Assembly: GCF_030272615.1 (NCBI RefSeq)
Contig: NC_081414.1
Coordinates: forward strand, 916,001,648-916,059,647
DNA from: Cryptomeria japonica
Taxonomy: Eukaryota; Streptophyta; Pinopsida; Cupressales; Cupressaceae
Direction of reading: 5' to 3'
Length of the DNA stretch: 58,000 nt
Part shown: positions 45,288-56,125 of the stretch, in pieces
Numbering within the stretch: the first letter of the stretch is position 1
Layout of the letters: the number at the start of each line of letters is the position of its first letter
Program-made: the position numbers and the translations under genes
The notes under the pieces: generated by a model
Databases searched by the model: none
Told to the model about the DNA's origin: nothing
What the model saw: only the letters and a program-made list of their open reading frames with translations

Positions 45288-46600
45288 GACAAGGGTATGG
45301 ATGAATACACCTTGAATCAAACCATGTACTTACAACAAGTCATGAGTTCACCAAAAGAATATGGAAGACCACATCCTAATAAGAAGGTATCTATCATTAT
45401 ACTCAAATGGGACCCTACTATCTTTCAAAGATGGGGTGAATTGGAAGAGGAAGACTTATACAAAATGCTTTACAAAGACCTTGAAAATGATACACAAGAT
45501 CACATCAGCATACCATGTGAGAAGTATGGCAAAGGGTTCAAGATCCTACAAAAAATTGGGTATGATGGCAAAAGCCCTCTTGGCTTAAGAAAGGAAGGCA
45601 TCATTGAACCTTTACAACCTAAATTGACATTCAAAAAGGAACGCTCGAAGGGACTTGGTTTCATGACTTCCAAGGTCCACACTCAAAGGAAAAAAGAAGT
45701 ATTACAAATCAAAGCTACCAAAATTCAACAAGAAAATCACTATTCCACAGACTCCAATGAATGGGAATGGGGTTCAGACAAATCCTCCAGTGACTACGAA
45801 CTCACCGAGATGTTCAGAGAGCCAGATGAACCCACAGAAGAAGAGGAATTTTATGAAAATTTCAAAGTTGGTCAAGAAACAACCTTGAAGGATCCCATAC
45901 AGTCCTTGCCTCTAGGTCCTAGGTTGAAATCACATAGAATGAGAACACATGTCCCAGAATGTGCTACTAATGATGATAATTTGGATTCGTTCACGATCGA
46001 GACTGATGAGGAGAGTGCCAACGATGACCTTGATAACTACCTTGACATACCTGAATATAACCACATCTTCACTCTTAGTCCCACTAACTTCGAATACATC
46101 AAAGGCCTTCCACTTGTTCACCACCAGCTCATTGACTAGGATCATGAAGGACTTGCACAGTTTGACACATTCCAAAATGATGAAGCTTTTATTGACTATC
46201 TTGGCATACAAGATGATCTTCCCCTTGGGGACCATAAAGTGGGATACACTATAGAACTCAATAGCGCGACATATTTCGGTGAGGGTGTCGGGCCTTCTAG
46301 TCGCAAAAATATAAAAATAAAAACAAACTAAGGGTCTTATGGCGAAAACCACACTATGGTGCTGTCTGACCCCAAAAAAGTAAAAAGAAAGGACGTATCT
46401 GAGGGCGAAAACCTCTCTGAGGCACCCGAAGATGGAAGGCTCGACATTCTCCCAGCATCATATGAGGAAAAGTCGTCCATGTTGGTAGAGGAGACTATAA
46501 AAACAAACATTGGTATAGAAGAGGTTCCACACAACATATTGCTGGCTCAATCTTTGACAGAGTCAGAAAGGTCAAAATTCATAAGTTTCTTCACAGAATG
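45288..46600 (+). pseudogene. Element Z G-patch-like domain and acidic linker
   Basis: The same frame continues. 45522-45662 reads KYGKGFKILQKIGYDGKSPL, then GLRKEGIIEPLQPKL and ERSKGLGF, which fits the G-patch pattern of spaced glycines with a hydrophobic helix. An acidic linker follows (EMFREPDEPTEEEEFYENF; FTIETDEESANDDLDNYLD). Stops are at 46137 and 46599 (TGA in FFTE*QINFAW, Trp expected). A homologous domain sits at the same place in A and B. A role in binding the element RNA or a helicase is inference from other G-patch proteins. Confidence 0.7.
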
Positions 46601-47372
46601 ACAAATCAACTTTGCATGGTCATACGCTAATATGCCTAGATTGGATCCGGATTTGATAATGCACCATTTGACAGTTAAACCAGGGGCAAAACCAATGAAA
46701 CAGAAATTAAGAAAGATGCATCCACAAGTCGCATTATTAGTCAAAGCAGAGCTTGAGAAATTATTGGATGTCGGATTCATATGTCCAATTGATTATCCTG
46801 AATGGATCTCCAACTTAGTGCCTATCAGTAAACCAAATTGTAGTATCAGAATATGTACAAATTTCAGAGACATCAACAAAGCTTGTCCTAAGGATGACTT
46901 TCCATTACCAAATATTGACTTGATTGTTGATCTCACAGCAGGTCATGCGATGTTATCTTTGATGGATGGATTCTCTGGTTACAATCAAATAAAAATTGCA
47001 TCTGAGGATCAGCACAAAACTGCATTCACTTGTCCTTGGGGAACTTTCTGCTGGAATGTTATGCTCTTTGGGCTAAAAACTGCAGGCGCTGCATATCAAA
47101 GAGCCATGACTACTATCTTTCATGATCTCATGCACGTAACTGTGGAAGATTATGTTGATGACCTCTTGGGTAAATCAATAGATAGAGATACACATTTGGA
47201 CATACTTTTAGTCATCTTTGATCGGTTGGAAAAGTATAAAGTAAGATTAAACCCCAAGAAATGTGTCTTTGGAGTAACCTTCGGGAAGCTCCTAGGATTC
47301 ATTGTATCAAAAAGAGGAATCGAAGTCGATCCAGCAAAAGTCAAGGCCATCCTAGAGATGCAACCACCATGA
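46601..47372 (+). pseudogene. Element Z reverse transcriptase
   Basis: An open 246-codon stretch from 46632. It has LRKMHPQVALLVKAELEKLL, ICTNFRDINKACPKDDFPLP, LMDGFSGYNQIKIA, CPWGTFCWNVMLFGLKTAGA and EDYVDDLLGK (catalytic YVDD 47151-47162). LNPKKCVFGVTFGKLLGFIV and RGIEVDPAKVKAILEM follow. All RT catalytic residues are present. It ends at TGA in QPP*NIGQL, a probable former Arg codon. Confidence 0.92.
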
Positions 47373-48400
47373 AATATTGGTCAACTTTGATCTTTGCAAG
47401 GGAGACTCTAGTCCATACGAAGGTTCATAGCACAACTTGCAGATAAGTGTAATCCCTTTCAGCACTTGCTACATAAAAACATCAAATTCAAATGGGATGA
47501 TAACTATCAATAGGCTTTCCAGATACTCAAAGATTATCTTCTAAATCTGCCAGTTTTGATGCCACCAGTTCTAGATCAACCTCTATTACTATACATATCA
47601 GCTACTTCAATAGCACTGGGGGCACTGGTGTTGTTGAGGGCAAAGAAAAGGTAGTATACTATATCAGTCACACGTTGGTGGGATATGAGATAAACTACAC
47701 ACCAATTGAACATGCATGTCTCGCTATGGTCTTTTCTTTGCAGAAATTATGACATTACATGCTAACTCATAAGACTAAGTTGGTTGCAAGGATTGATCCA
47801 TTGAAATACCTTCTCAATAAAGCAACACTTACTGGGCGACTAGCCAAATGGGTGATGATCCTGAGTGAATTTGACATCGAGTATGTGGACAGAAAAGCAA
47901 TAAAAGGACAAGCTATCACAGATCAGTTAGCAGATGCTCCCATGATAGATGATGTTCCTCTAGTTTCAGAATTTCCAAATGAATCCATTTTAACAGTGTC
48001 GCATGCAAAGCCTTGGCAACTATACTTTGACGGCTCATACACATAGCATGAGGTAGGAGCTGGTATCCTCTTCATAACTCCTCAAGGGGATTCTATACCA
48101 AAATCATATCGATTATCATTTCCTTGCACTAATAACATAGCGGAATATGAGGCATTAACAACTGGATTACGGATTGCAGTTCAGTGGAAGATCCAGGAAC
48201 TTCATGTTTTTGGGGACTCTCAACTTGTAATTCATTAGGCAACTAATGACTACCAAACAAAGGATGAGAAATTAATGCCCTATAAAAGAATGGTGGATGA
48301 CTTGAAACAACAGTTCACGAAGATAGACTTTGAGTAGATGCCCAAAGAGTAGAATAGAGTCGCGGATGCCATGGCTACAATTACTTCACTAATTGATCTA
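47373..48400 (+). pseudogene. Element Z dual RNase H (frameshifted)
   Basis: The first RNase H begins in the RT frame (SLQGRLQSIRRFIAQLADKC; LLLYISATSIALGALV). It shifts frame near 47630 and continues YYISHTLVGYEINYTPIE, LTGRLAKWVMILSEFDIEY and DRKAIKGQAITDQLADAP. The second, archaeal-like RNase H has WQLYFDGSYT at 48017-48046, a TAG, GAGILFITPQGDSIP, NIAEYEALTTGLRIAVQW and VFGDSQLVIH. Stops are at 47388, 47514, 47750, 48046, 48238, 48337 and 48351. Confidence 0.88.
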
Positions 48401-49762
48401 CCTCCGAATGAGACCCACTATGAGTTCTTGGTGGATAACCTTTTGGTTCCCTCATATGAAATAACTCCTACTGAGATGATATGTGTTGTTGGTCCTGAGT
48501 CCTAGTTATACGGTTCCATTTTCGCATACCTTCGTGACAATACCCTACCTCTTGATCTATCCAATAACCAATGTCGCACTTTCATTTGTCAATCTTCTCG
48601 ATACGTCATTTTAGCTGATATCTTGTATTTTCAAGGTCTAGATGGCACTCTTCTTAGATGTTGAGAAAGCGACAAAGCTCAGATTACGTTACGTGAAGTA
48701 CATGAAGGGATATGTGGTCCACATTCTAGTGGTCCTACCTTAGCTAAGAAACTCATCAAGACTGGATATTACTGGCCCAATATGGAAAAAGATTCATATC
48801 AGTTTGTCAAGAAATGTAAGCAGTGTCAACATTATGGAGACCTCATCCATGTGCGAGCACAAGAACTTCAACCAATTGCGACTCCTTGGCCCTTTTGTCA
48901 GTGGGGACTCGATCTCATAGGCAAGATTCACCCTCCATCTTCCAACAGTCATAAATTCATCATCACTACCATAGAGTATTTCACAAAATGGATCGACATC
49001 GTGCCTCTCACACAAGTCACTAGAAAAAAAATTGCTACATTCATTCTCAACTATATCATTTGTCGATACAATATTCCTATTTCCATCATCACTGATAACG
49101 GGCATCCATTCAAAAATCAGGATGTTCGTGAACTCTATGACCGCTTCCATATTACCCATCATTTTTCCACTCCTTATTATCCCCAAGGTAACGGTCAAGC
49201 TGAGGCGTCTAATAAAATAATCCTTAAAATTCTAAAAAAGACAGTCGACGACGCTGGCCATAATTGGCATATCCAACTTAATCTCACACTTTGGGCTTAC
49301 CACACAAGCGTCTGCACACCTACAGGAGCTACACCCTATTCACTTGTCTAGGGAACTGAAGCTATCTTTCCTATTGAGGTCGAGTTACCCTCTTTACGCA
49401 TCTCTTTGCAAAACATTATCAGTGATGAAGACTACAGGGTCTCTCGCTTACAAGAACTTGAACTATTAGATGAACGAAGACAAACTGCTTTTAATCATCT
49501 CAAGGCTTATCAACAATGAATGAGTTGTAGCTACAATCATAAAGTCAAGCCTTGCACATTTGAGGTAGGTGACTTGGTTCTCAAAGAAAATCCTAAAAAT
49601 CAGCAAGACAAAGAGAAGAAAGGCAAGTTTGAACCAAACTGGCTTGGTCCTTACATCATCATAGCAGCATATGGATCTGGAGCATATCAACTCTCAACCA
49701 AAGAGGGTGAACCTTTGGAGGATCCTATCAACAGCATGCACCTTCGTATGTTTTACACATAG
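48401..49762 (+). pseudogene. Element Z integrase (broken)
   Basis: The zinc-binding region has LREVHEGICGPHSSGPTLAK, GYYWPNMEKDSYQF and CKQCQHYGD. The open 189-codon core (48782-49351) contains WPFCQWGLDLIGKI (Asp), EYFTKWIDIVPL, ISIITDNGHPFKNQDV (Asp) and FSTPYYPQGNGQAEASNK (Glu). After TAG at 49352 come GTEAIFPIEVELPSLR, FEVGDLVLKENPKNQ, FEPNWLGPYIIIAAYGSGAY and INSMHLRMFYT, ending at 49762. No chromodomain follows, as expected for Tat. Confidence 0.92.
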
Positions 49763-51419
49763 CTCTTCAGAGTATCCCAAATTCAAAAATACAAAAAAAA
49801 TACAAAAAAATCAAAAATACAAAAAAATCATTACTTGGTGAAAACCTAGCAAACAAGCGCCTTGTGACACAAAAAAATTGAAAAACAGAAAAAACATTCC
49901 ATCCAACGATGAAAACCACTTTGGTGGTGCCCTGGGCAAGTACCATGGTGAAAACTGGGTCACCAGCGCCATATGTAGAGACATTGCTCCTCCCTCCTTC
50001 AGGATTCCATTTCATCCTTCACTTTGCACACACTCACAGCCTATTCATCCACAATAAACTTACCCATTCCCATCATGGCTTGTTATTGATCTACCTAAGA
50101 TTGGTTAGCCATTCATAATAAACCTCCCTTTTCAACCTTTCCATTCATAATAAATCAGCTCCTATCTGTGGCTAAGGCAAATCCTACGTCTAGTGATGGG
50201 TGTGGAAGTAAGAGAATCGCACATTTTGAGGAGTACACTTTATTCCAGTTTTCTTCAGTCTATATGTGCACAATCCACAATAAAGCAACATCTGCATCGC
50301 CAATCCACAATAAAGTTTCCTCTTCTCCACAATACGGTATCAGTTGCATGGATTCAGTCAGTTTCAGATGAGACACAACAGCAACAATGAGCTTCAACAA
50401 ATCAAATCTTTCAACAGACTCAAACAACATATGGCTCAGTGCTATCTATCCTTTTGTGAAAGTAAGCATTGTGACCACAACCAAATAAGACTTATACAAG
50501 TGACAAGAGACACTAAAAATTTAGGACTACAGGGGATGTTGGTGTCAAGTCTTGGTTTTCTTTTTTGAATTTATCTTTTGGTGACATGTCTTTTAGCTTT
50601 TCCAAGATGTCTTTGACTAGAGATTCTATCTCCAGGATGTCTTTGACTAGAAAAGCGAGGATGGGGTATCGTCACCTATTTTTCTTTTGTTTTCTGTGGA
50701 TTGTCTCTTAGTAATGTTATGACTTGTCCAAGGATATGAGGACACTGTGAGTCTATTATGAACTAGGGCATTCCTTGTTTGCAACTATCTTATCTCCATG
50801 CAAATAGGTACAATGACTTTCTGGGTCGAACATATGCCTCGATTGTCATAACCTACTAGCCATAATAAAGCTCAATGATGATAACACACAAGAAGCTCTT
50901 TCACTTTCATATCTTCTATCTTTCATCCCCATTTCTTGATTGACCTCCATCGTCCTTCTTGAGTCTATGTAGCCTGCTATCACATGACTGGGTATAATGA
51001 CACACCAAAAATATTTGCATCTCATGTAGTTGCACCTGCATTATCACATATAAGCATTTCATACATACATATAGAAATCACAATTGCATCACATCCTACA
51101 CACAACACATACAATCACATTTTACATTTGCATTATCATATCTATTTGCATTTCATACATTCATATTTGCATTGGCATAACATTTAAAAACATAAAAGAA
51201 CAAAAATATTGCATTTCATCATATACATATTTGCATCCATATCATAACCATCACATAGAAACATACATCACATAGGTACACATACATATAGCTGCCACAA
51301 AGATGAATCATCTCATATATATAAATCATAAGTGTCATGATACAATGATGTCAAAATACATATGGCTACAAAATCACCCGAAGGTGTCTACATCATAATA
51401 CAAAAATGGTACAGAACTG
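49763..51419 (+). other. Element Z spacer between integrase and PMD cargo
   Basis: No gene. It contains a CAAAAATACAAAAAAATC tract (49783-49850) and two copies of CCARGATGTCTTTGACTAGA (50602-50651), also present in B. A TGCAT/ACATA-rich tract lies at 50990-51310. The homologous spacer in B is 21529-23230. Confidence 0.6.
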
Positions 51420-53306
51420 ATACATAGGGAGCCCTCTATGGCTATGATGAACTCCCTCCCTCAAAGCCGCCTAGCCTCGACGGAGTCTGAGCCCTAGAAG
51501 GACCCACCCCAAGATCATCTTTCCTACCCCCTCTATCTAGTGGTGGTGGAGGACCCATAACCCCACCGCTAGATGCCTATCTCCTCTGGCTCCCTCTCGT
51601 AGCCATCGCTATCTGTGATGGTCTGTGGAAGCTCCTTGCCCACTGCTCTGGTGGCACTACCCCATAGTATAGGTCTCGCCAGTAACCTATCTCCTCCCCT
51701 GCCCATAGAACATAGGCATATCTAGCCCCTGTGTCCTCTCCTACCTCCCAGCCCTCAATGTTGTCTCAGCCTCAGTATAGCGCTGGATAGCCTAATCCCG
51801 CTCATGCTATGTATCCCTCAGTCACCTCCTGAGCCTAGCTGTCTCCCTCTCTGGGTCCTGGATCTCATCTGCCTATCCCTGACAGATCTCCCTCAGCTCA
51901 AGTAGCTCATCCTCCTCCTCCTCGGCCCCCTGTGCCTCTTCCTGTGGCTCTACCTATGGCTCCCCTTGTACCTGTGCCTCTGCCTATACCTACCTCTACC
52001 CCTGCCCCTGCACCTGTCTAGGACCCTGTGCTACTAGCACCTCTAGTGGCAATCCACCGCGACCTCTCACCACCCAAGCCTGTCTCTCCTCCCCACCCTC
52101 TCTCTGTGGAGCCACCCTCCTCTCTCCAATTGCACCTTGCCTCCTCCATTGGCCTCTCCCCCCACCATCTCCATCATCATCCCCATCCCCACCACCATCT
52201 CCATCTAGAGGCTCCCCTGGGTCTATTAGTCATGGAAAGGGATGCTCAACCCAATACGTCGTATACTCTGCATCCATCCCTGCATCCTCAATCTTCGGCC
52301 ACATATCCCATGACATGGGCACCATCTCTACCAGCTGCATCACAGTCTGATCATATGACAATAGTGGCCCAAAGTGTGCCTGGTCTCGCACTATCCGCGC
52401 ATACATACCGAAACCCCGTGGCATCCACTGGATCCTGCCAAACTGCCTGCATACCCTGTCCACTAATTGCCTCTCTAGTACATAGGGAATCCAACCAATC
52501 AGATATCTGCTCCTAAAATTATAGGGTAGCTCCACTGCATCATCCTCCCACTTCTCACACTCTTGATATGGCCTCCATATCACAGTGTCGATCTCATCTA
52601 GGACTCTATGCCAATGCTCCAACCTGCCAATCCATGGTTGTGATATAATCATATCGTACAAGTGAACAAAGTTGTGTCCATGACCCCTGCCCCTGAAATG
52701 TATCAGTTGGGTAACTGGCAGATGCTCATATGCCCACACCTGTAGCAATGTAACTCTGTAGCCCAATCCTATGGATCCATGATACACAAACTGATGCAGC
52801 ACATAGTATAAGTGTGCCAGCACGCATGGTCCCTAGGCATATCTAGTGTACTGTGTAACCAGTGTCTCCAAGGTGCTCCCCCAGCCCACAGCCAACCCCC
52901 ATGTCGCCCTGTCTAGACATAGGAACCCACTGATCACTCCTCCTAACACTGTCGGTAGTGCTAGTCTTGTCGCTGTCATGGTATCCCATGCCCCATGTCC
53001 AGCTCTCATCTCTAGTCTGGGATCCTGGAACACTCATCTCAGGGCCTCCCTATCTCCATCTCAATCGTAGGGTATTAGCTCCCCATCGATTGGTATCCAC
53101 AGTATCCTGTAAACATCCTCCAAGGTGACTGTCATCTCACCCATCTGCAAATGAAATGTACAAGTCTCAGAGTGCCATCTCTCAGCCAGCGCAGTCAGCA
53201 ACCCCATGTTCACCCAAAACTCAGGCACATATAGAATGTACCATAGACCCATACCCTCAATAGCAGCTTGATCCTTGAATGTGTTACCTTGTCATTTGTC
53301 CCTCAT
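51420..53306 (-). pseudogene. Plant mobile domain (PMD) protein gene, antisense cargo in Z (broken)
   Basis: Coding runs against the element. From Met at 53304-53306 one frame gives MRDK*QGNTFKDQAAIEGMG, WYILYVPEFWVN and ALAERWHSETCTFHLQMGEM, then TVTLEDVYRILWIPIDGELI. This is the N-terminal signature of the PMD (MAIN/MAIL1-like, aminotransferase-like mobile domain) family. After a few stops the frame continues in a 197-codon open stretch (52823-52230) with RVTLLQVWAYEHLP, SRYLIGWIPYVLERQLVDRV and CRQFGRIQWMPRG, all PMD-like. The tail is Asp/Gly-rich, then a coiled coil, YWRDLYYGVVPPEQWA and a GPSRAQTPSRLGG end. GC content is clearly higher than in the rest of Z. About ten stops. Confidence 0.85.
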
Positions 53307-53559
53307 AACAAAAGTGAGTCACCTTGCAAAAATTTTAGTTGAGTCTTTGTCTTATCAAAAATTTGTTGGTTCAATCCCTAATCCTCCTGTAAATCATTTC
53401 TAAGTCCTTAGCATTACATTTCAATGGTCTGTTGAACCTCTTGAACCCCTTGAACCATCTTGAACAAAGTTCGTAGTGTTCATTTAGGTACTGCAGGTTC
53501 TAAGTTGTGTCTAAGACATTTTCGGGCTAACGTTCACTTAAGTGTTGTGCAAGTGATAT
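53307..53559. other. Region upstream of the PMD start
   Basis: Possible promoter/5' UTR of the antisense PMD gene. At 53428-53466 TTGAAC words are repeated (GAACCTCTTGAACCCCTTGAACC), inverted relative to the GTTCA array that follows. No TATA box is obvious on the minus strand. Confidence 0.4.
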
Positions 53560-53770
53560 GTCATATACTGTTCAAACAGTTCATTCAGTTCGAGCGGGTT
53601 CATACAGTTCAAATAGTTCATTCAGTTCGAGTAGGTTCATACAGTTCAAACAGTTCAGGGAGGTTCAAACAGTTCATTCAGTTCGAGCAGGTTCATACAG
53701 TTCAAACAGTTCAGGGATGTTCAAACAGTTCAGGGATGTTCAACATGTTCAATGAAGTTCAAAGGTTCAA
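53560..53770 (+). repeat. GTTCA-rich tandem repeat
   Basis: Nested repeat of about 9-bp words (CAGTTCAAA, CAGTTCATT, CAGTTCGAG) in higher-order units of 28-38 bp. Overlapping ORFs (53460-53864) are explained by the repeat. Confidence 0.85.
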
Positions 53771-55371
53771 TGCACAACCAAAATGGAGAGACAAAGAAAT
53801 CAGTGGACAAATTTGGTCAACCAACAAAAGTTTGGAAGAGGAATTTGATTCACCATTTACTTAGGCAGAAATTGATTATTTTTCCTAGAGGATTGTGAAA
53901 GAATTAGCACGAAGAATGTTTATAAATTTCAATGTAGCCTGTAAATACAAATTTTCTGAGATAGCAAAATCAGTCTCTGTGCAGGGGGTATATCTCTCAC
54001 TTCAATTATTGGATCAAGCTGGATTTTGGATATGTTTTATGAAACCTATTTTTATAAATTCTCACCAAAGGAATTGTGGAAATTCAATTTGGTTTGCAAG
54101 ATACACTTGACAGAATACAAGTGTAGAACAAAGAACATGTTCTGATTTTTGTGATAGAAAAACCGTCATGTTGTGGGGGGCATATCTTTTGATTCCACCG
54201 TTGGAGTTTTCTCATTTTTTGATATGTTGTGCACAGACAAGTTGCACACGTTTCCACTAGATTGATTAACCGAATTATTTTTATTTCAAAAGTTATGGTG
54301 GACTGAGCGCGGGTCTATCCAAATTAACCAACAACAACCAAGTTTACTGTTTTCAAATATTAACTAGGCACGACTTATATTTGTAACGGTGGAGCCCATA
54401 GTTAATTCCTAAATATTATGTATTTTGAGTTATAATGTTTTCATATTAAAACATTATGATTAAATATTTAAATTGAAGCCAACAAAGTGTTGAAGGAATG
54501 AAGACAGTTATTTATATCCAGCTGTCAGCATATGATATGCCAGGATTCAGTTTTTGGAACTGAAAGTGTCTCACTGAGAGGAAAAGAAGGATAAATATGC
54601 AAAAGAAAGGGGAAAAGGGAGTTCTTTTCTGGCGGTCTAGGTGCTACAGGAAAGGGCAATAATTTCTGAGTGTTTTTTTTTAATTGTAGCAGGAAGCATG
54701 TTTTTTTTTCCTACAATTGTAATGTACAGAGCCTGAGTCTTTGAACTCATTTTGATATTGAAGGAATGAAGAAGGCATTCAGGAATCTTTGAACTCTTTA
54801 CTGTTCTCTTCAAATTTTATTGAGCTTTGTCTCGTTAATATTATTATTCAGTACCATTCTTGTCATGACAAGCTATAGATGTGATTAATTCTGGAATTTT
54901 GTTTTCAGATTAAGTTACCTCTTGGGAAGGATATGTGCTCCTACCTCTTTAGTTATTTTCTATGAGTGTTGGGACTATGAACTGTGTTTTCTTTTTCCTG
55001 CATTCACTTTATTTAGTATTCAGTCATCTTCACATTTACTTCACGGTTATGAGTAGGTGTTGGTGCCTTTAGTTGCTTTCCGGTTAAAAGAAAATGTGTG
55101 GTTTAAAACCAATTAATTTATTGAATATCTGACCAGGGAGCTGTACCCTGTAAAATTCAGAGGAAGATTATCAATCTCATGATAATCGATCCAACTGTTA
55201 GTGCTTTTTGTTTTTCATTCTGGGCATTGGAAGTTAATTTGCATATTCATTTTTGAAGGACAAATCTGTTCACTAACAGAATGTCAGCTTTGGTCATAAT
55301 CTCTACATCGATGGGAATCTCTCTCGGGACTCTAGCATAGGCAAATACTCCTACAGTCAAGCAAAACAATC
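53771..55371. other. Unassigned 1.6-kb segment in the Z trailer
   Basis: No protein recognised on either strand. It has a segment like the window start (see 1-998) and an internally repeated motif: 'ggggtatatctctcacttca' near 53985 and 'ggggcatatcttttgattcc' near 54178, each followed by sequence ending '(t)ttggatatgttt' or 'tttgatatgttgt'. It may be captured host sequence or an old insertion. Confidence 0.45.
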
Positions 55372-55394
55372 ATGTCAATCCAAGTGACACTCAC

Positions 55395-55650
55395 TGTTCA
55401 TCACAAAGTGTTGCTATTTTTTCCCAGCAACACTCACTGTTCATCACAAAGTGTTGCTATCTATCCTAGTGACACTCACTGTTCATCACAAAGTGTTGCT
55501 TTTGCTCCTAGTGGTACTCCCTATTCATCACAAAGTACTACGTGTCTTGCACTCCCTGTTCATCACAAAGTGCTGCTCATATTTGCACTCCTTGTTCATC
55601 ACAAAGTGTTGCTCCTATTGGTACTCCCTACTCATCACAAAGTGCCTTGA
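55395..55650 (+). repeat. Seven-unit tandem repeat TGTTCATCACAAAGTGTTGCT
   Basis: The units have a constant TCATCACAAAGTG core and a variable spacer, giving three units of 42-43 bp and then units of 35-36 bp. Open frames across it are repeat artefacts. Confidence 0.9.
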
Positions 55651-55670
55651 CCTATCCTATCCTAGGGTCT

Positions 55671-55840
55671 CTGCTTGAGTGTATCCTCTTGAGTAGTTTC
55701 CTAATTGGTAACGTATGTTCTATCACAGAATTGTCAAACCTAGCCCTATCTGCTATTCTAGTCTTCCCTAGAGGACCTGCTTGAGTGTATCCTCTTAGCG
55801 GCTTATCCAATCGACAACGTATGTTCATCACAGAACTGCC
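55671..55840 (+). repeat. 109-bp spaced direct repeat
   Basis: 'tgcttgagtgtatcctctt' at 55671 recurs at 55780. Each is followed by a diverged 'aacgtatgttc...atcacaga' block. Confidence 0.75.
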
Positions 55841-55854
55841 GATTTGACCTTGAA

Positions 55855-56125
55855 GACATAAACACACCTTCATGACATAAACGCGCTTATAGACTGCACA
55901 GATGCACCTACTCTACATAGACGTGCCTGAAATACACAAACGTGCCTATGCTCTGCACAGACGCGCCTGTCCTACACAAATGTGCCCACATTGCACAAAC
56001 ATGTCTGCACAACATAGACGCATTCGCATATGACATAGACGTTGCTGAATTCATAGACGCGCCTGGCACAAACGTAGACGCGCCTGGCACCAATGCAAAC
56101 GCGCCTACACGTCTTTGACATTTTT
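55855..56125 (+). repeat. Trailer array, reverse complement of leader motif
   Basis: About thirteen units near 20 bp such as CACAGACGCGCCTGTCC and CATAGACGCGCCTGGCA. Read on the minus strand they give GGCGCGTCTGTG, the leader-array core (CGCGTCTGTG). Confidence 0.8.

Noticed and set aside
52028-52516. Pro/His-rich plus-strand ORF of 162 codons
   Set aside because: It is the shadow of the antisense PMD gene, whose minus-strand product has family signatures.
53460-53864. Plus-strand ORF of 134 codons
   Set aside because: It consists mostly of the GTTCA tandem repeat; the residues are periodic translations of it.
55372-55784. Three overlapping ORFs with repeated HHKVLL or SSQSVA words
   Set aside because: All are translations of the TCATCACAAAGTG tandem repeat in different frames.
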